Source: Verrucomicrobiota bacterium (GTDB lineage: Bacteria > Verrucomicrobiota > Verrucomicrobiia > Opitutales > UBA953). Taken from it: a DNA stretch of 35,485 bases. Both the position numbers and the translations under genes were made by a program. A model generated the notes under the pieces. It did not search any database, was not told where the DNA came from, and was given only the letters and a program-made list of their open reading frames with translations. The stretch covers positions 1 to 35,485 of the forward strand of contig JAPLTU010000068.1 of the NCBI GenBank assembly GCA_026397965.1, read 5' to 3'. Below, one piece after another: positions 32,672 through 35,485 of this stretch. The number at the start of each line of letters is the position of its first letter. The stretch's first letter is position 1.

Positions 32672-35485
32672 ATGTCCTCCGCTTTGCCGCCCTTTCGTTG
32701 GTTGAGTCGCCGTTGTTTGACGTTGGCGGCGACCACGTTATCCGCGACCGCACTCTGGGCTCAAGAAGCGGAAAAACTAACCTACGACGATCACATCCGG
32801 CCTTTGCTGGAGAATAAATGTTTCTCCTGCCATAATCCGGATAAGAAGAAGGGCGGGCTCGAGCTGACGAGTTACGCTGGCCTCCTGAACGGGGGCAGCG
32901 GGGGCAGCGTCGTCGATGCTGGCAATCCGCAGGCGAGCCGCCTGTGGACCATGAGTGCGCACAAAGAAGAACCTTACATGCCGCCGGAAGGGGCCCCCCT
33001 TGAAGCGAAGGATCTCTCGCTGTTGTCGAAGTGGATCGCTGGCGGGGTGCTGCAGGCCAAAGGGAGTGTGGCCCGCAAATCAAACCGCCCCAAGGTCGAC
33101 CTGACGTTCAATGGCGATATTGGTAAGCCCAGCGGGCCCGCCGCTCGGCCGGAAAACGTCCTGCTCGAGCCCGTCATCGTCACGCCTCGCACGACCGCCG
33201 TGACCGCGATGGCCGCCAGCCCGTGGACATCTCTGCTCGCCGTCGCAGGACAGAAACAAATCCTGCTTTACGATACCGATACCAAAGAGCTCGCCGGCAT
33301 CCTGCCTTACCCCGAGGGCTACGCTCGCTCGCTTAAATTTAGTTCGAACGGGTCGCTGCTCGTCTTGGGTGGCGGGCGGACCGGTAAGTTCGGCCATGCC
33401 GTAGTTTGGGATGTCAAGACGGGGAAACGCGTGACGGAAGTCGGCAAGGAGTTCGACCAGATCATGTCGGCGGATATTTCGCCGGATCACAGCAAGGTCG
33501 TGCTAGCGACGAACACTAAGAAAGTGAAATGCTTCGATGTCGCCACCGGCGAACAGCTTTACCTGATCAGTAAGCACACCGAGTGGGTGACCGGCGCGGA
33601 TTTCAGCCCGGACGGCATCTTGCTCGCCACTTCCGACCGCAATGGAAATGTTTTCGTCTGGGAGGCCGATAATGGCGGCGAATTTTATAATCTGGGCCAA
33701 CATAAGGGCAGCGTCACCGACCTCTCTTGGCGGGCGGATTCCAATATCCTGGCGAGTTGCGCCGCTGATGGGACGATTTCTACATGGGAAATGAAGACGG
33801 GGAAATTAGTTGCGAATTGGTCCGCCCACGGAGGCAACGTGCAATCGGTATCATTTACGCCAGACGGACGGCTCCTTTCCGGCGGCGGCGACGGCACCAC
33901 CGCGATGTGGAGCATCGAGGGTAAGCGGCTTGAGCATCCTCAGGGTATCAAGCAAAACGATCAAGTCGCCCGCGTCGTCGGGCTCTACGACTCGAAGGCT
34001 TTCGTCTCGAGTAATTGGCTGGGAGAGATCCGTTTCTTCGAGACCGCGACCGGGCGCGAGATCACCCAAGTCTCCAGTAATCCGCCTAAGATTGCCGATC
34101 GCGTGACCATCGCCGAGAAGCGTCTGACCGAATTGGAACCAGCGCTCGCCCCCGCGGAGGCTAATGCGAAGGCCGCTGAAGCCGGCATCCCCGCCGCCGA
34201 GGCTGCGTTGGCTAAGGTGAAAGTCGACGGCGAACCTGCCGCCAAGAAGCTGGCTGAACATGAGGCCAAGAATGCCGAAGTCGCCAAGGGACTCGAATAT
34301 TGGCAGGGCATGTTGAAGAAGGCGGCCAACGCCTTGGACAAAGCCACGGCCACGAAGGGTATCTCCGATTGCCGAGGGGGCCTGACCTACCTAGGGCAGG
34401 AAATAACCAAGGTTAAACCAGCCGCCACCGCTTTCCGCACCGCCGAAGCCGAGCTTGCCAAGGCCCGGACCGAACTCGCCACCGCCCAGGCCAAGGCGCG
34501 CGACGTCGCCGCCGAGATCGCCGCGCACCGCGAACGCATCGTCACGCTTAAAGCGGCCCAATTCAATGTCGGGGTGCTCTCGGAGACCGATAAACTCGCC
34601 AAGCTTGAGACCGACATTGCTGATTTGATCACCGCCAAGGCGGATAATGAGGCCGCCAAGATCACGGGTGCGGCCCGCATCGAGTCATCCCGCAAGACCA
34701 TCGCCCAGAACCAAGATTTATTGCCCAAGCTCGAGGATGAACTGCTGAAGCTGAAAGCCGAATTCGTAAGTTTAGATAAAAATTTATCGCCGCTTCGACT
34801 CGTCGAATCAGAAGCGCAGGGGAAGATCGAAGGCCAGGGCAAGATGATCGAAGTCGAAAGTGAGGCCATGGTCCGGCTCGGTCAGGATCGCGATGCGGCG
34901 GTGACGGTGATCAAGGCCGCCGTCGAAGCTTATCGCGATAAATATACGAGCCCGCTTAAGGTCCGTCTTACCGAGTTGACGCTGAAAAGCGATGGGTTGA
35001 AGAAACAATCGGCAGCGCTGCATGAGACGATGAGCAAGGCCAAGGCCTCGGCAGCAGAAGCTTTGGCGAAATCTGAGGCCGCTCGACAGGCGGTCGCGCT
35101 GGCCGAGAAGGTTGCGAGCGCTGCGACGGGGGTGCAAGCATCCGCTGTGACGCAAGAAGCCAATGCCGCGCAATCCTTCGCGGTGGCGCGGCAATTCAAG
35201 GCGCTTTTTTCTTTCCACTACATCGCGAAGAAGCAGGAGACGGCGCAGCGCTTGCTGCTTGCGCAGCAAGCTTTGGCTGCCTCCCGGCAAGCTTTAGTTG
35301 TCGCCCAGGCTCAGCTGGTGACAACGGACAAGGCGCTGGCTGCGGCCAAGGTCATTGACCAATCTCAAAGAGCCAACGCCGCGGCGGCCCTCGCAGCCTT
35401 CGAAATGGCGGAGAAGACGGCCGCGCCGACCTATGCCGAATTAGCGGCAGTGACGAAAGAGCGCTCGATGCGTTTGGCCGAAAGG
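32672..35485 (+). CDS. Cytochrome c / WD40 / coiled-coil protein, 3' end outside the window
   Basis: ATG 32672 lies 11 bases after the previous stop and opens a frame that runs to the window end (938 codons seen, no stop). A signal peptide (1-30, ALWA-Q) is followed by a cytochrome c domain with CFSCH (Cys50, Cys53, His54) and PYMPPEG as possible Met ligand. WD40-type blades follow from about 150 to 470 (for example VVWDVKTGKRV, WVTGADFSPDGILLATSDRNGNVFVWE, STWEMKTGKLV and TAMWSIEGKRL). From about residue 480 on the chain is Ala/Lys/Glu-rich and strongly coiled-coil, with few breaks. The combination suggests a periplasmic scaffold carrying haem and a propeller. It is the last gene seen of the DUF1501 operon. 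Confidence 0.85.
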   Translation, partial: MSSALPPFRWLSRRCLTLAATTLSATALWAQEAEKLTYDDHIRPLLENKCFSCHNPDKKKGGLELTSYAGLLNGGSGGSVVDAGNPQASRLWTMSAHKEEPYMPPEGAPLEAKDLSLLSKWIAGGVLQAKGSVARKSNRPKVDLTFNGDIGKPSGPAARPENVLLEPVIVTPRTTAVTAMAASPWTSLLAVAGQKQILLYDTDTKELAGILPYPEGYARSLKFSSNGSLLVLGGGRTGKFGHAVVWDVKTGKRVTEVGKEFDQIMSADISPDHSKVVLATNTKKVKCFDVATGEQLYLISKHTEWVTGADFSPDGILLATSDRNGNVFVWEADNGGEFYNLGQHKGSVTDLSWRADSNILASCAADGTISTWEMKTGKLVANWSAHGGNVQSVSFTPDGRLLSGGGDGTTAMWSIEGKRLEHPQGIKQNDQVARVVGLYDSKAFVSSNWLGEIRFFETATGREITQVSSNPPKIADRVTIAEKRLTELEPALAPAEANAKAAEAGIPAAEAALAKVKVDGEPAAKKLAEHEAKNAEVAKGLEYWQGMLKKAANALDKATATKGISDCRGGLTYLGQEITKVKPAATAFRTAEAELAKARTELATAQAKARDVAAEIAAHRERIVTLKAAQFNVGVLSETDKLAKLETDIADLITAKADNEAAKITGAARIESSRKTIAQNQDLLPKLEDELLKLKAEFVSLDKNLSPLRLVESEAQGKIEGQGKMIEVESEAMVRLGQDRDAAVTVIKAAVEAYRDKYTSPLKVRLTELTLKSDGLKKQSAALHETMSKAKASAAEALAKSEAARQAVALAEKVASAATGVQASAVTQEANAAQSFAVARQFKALFSFHYIAKKQETAQRLLLAQQALAASRQALVVAQAQLVTTDKALAAAKVIDQSQRANAAAALAAFEMAEKTAAPTYAELAAVTKERSMRLAER

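Overview
The window looks like a chromosomal piece of a Verrucomicrobiota bacterium, perhaps from the Opitutae. Four things point there: a 52-residue 'small basic protein' of a family known from the PVC superphylum, two Tat-exported DUF1501 proteins paired with planctomycete-type cytochrome c/DUF1549/DUF1553 proteins, a DUF1080 protein, and a high GC content. No tRNA, rRNA, CRISPR array, recombinase or transposase gene is visible. The taxonomic call is inference from gene families.

Bases 1-16.3 kb hold ordinary housekeeping genes set in unusually structured intergenic DNA. The genes are a NagX-like membrane acyltransferase, a broken photolyase, an M42 aminopeptidase, leuA with a coupled rhodanese, the small basic protein, a DUF1553-DUF1501 pair, and lptG/F-rlmI-like-ruvA. 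Three repeat systems are interleaved between them: (1) GTAG-footed palindromes resembling REP elements, often in inverted pairs; (2) arrays of degenerate 8-bp units, typically nine units ending in CCCT, always pointing at the nearest gene; (3) a REP-bounded 1.1 kb cassette (145-1245) carrying one secreted HEFGH metallopeptidase gene. I found none of these repeats after about 16.3 kb.

Bases 16.3-25.8 kb carry dapA-dapB (overlapping by ATGA), an NHL beta-propeller protein, a YbfF-like hydrolase, a second NHL protein coupled by GTGA to a small membrane protein, a DUF1080 protein, and a lipoprotein next to a 863-residue membrane/coiled-coil protein. The N-terminal half of that large protein resembles membrane coiled-coil proteins I know from marine phage genomes, here fused to a unique C-terminal domain.

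Bases 26.0-35.5 kb are one plus-strand operon: DUF1501, a PPC-domain secreted protein, a large cytochrome c/Big2/DUF1549/DUF1553 protein, and a cytochrome c/WD40/coiled-coil protein that runs off the window. All four appear to be exported. With the DUF1553-DUF1501 pair at 8.7-12.7 kb this makes two independent modules of the same kind. Their substrate is unknown; related clusters are widespread in polymer-degrading Planctomycetes and Verrucomicrobia.

The best candidates for something undescribed are the octamer arrays with their fixed polarity, the REP-bounded metallopeptidase cassette, and the phage-like fusion protein.
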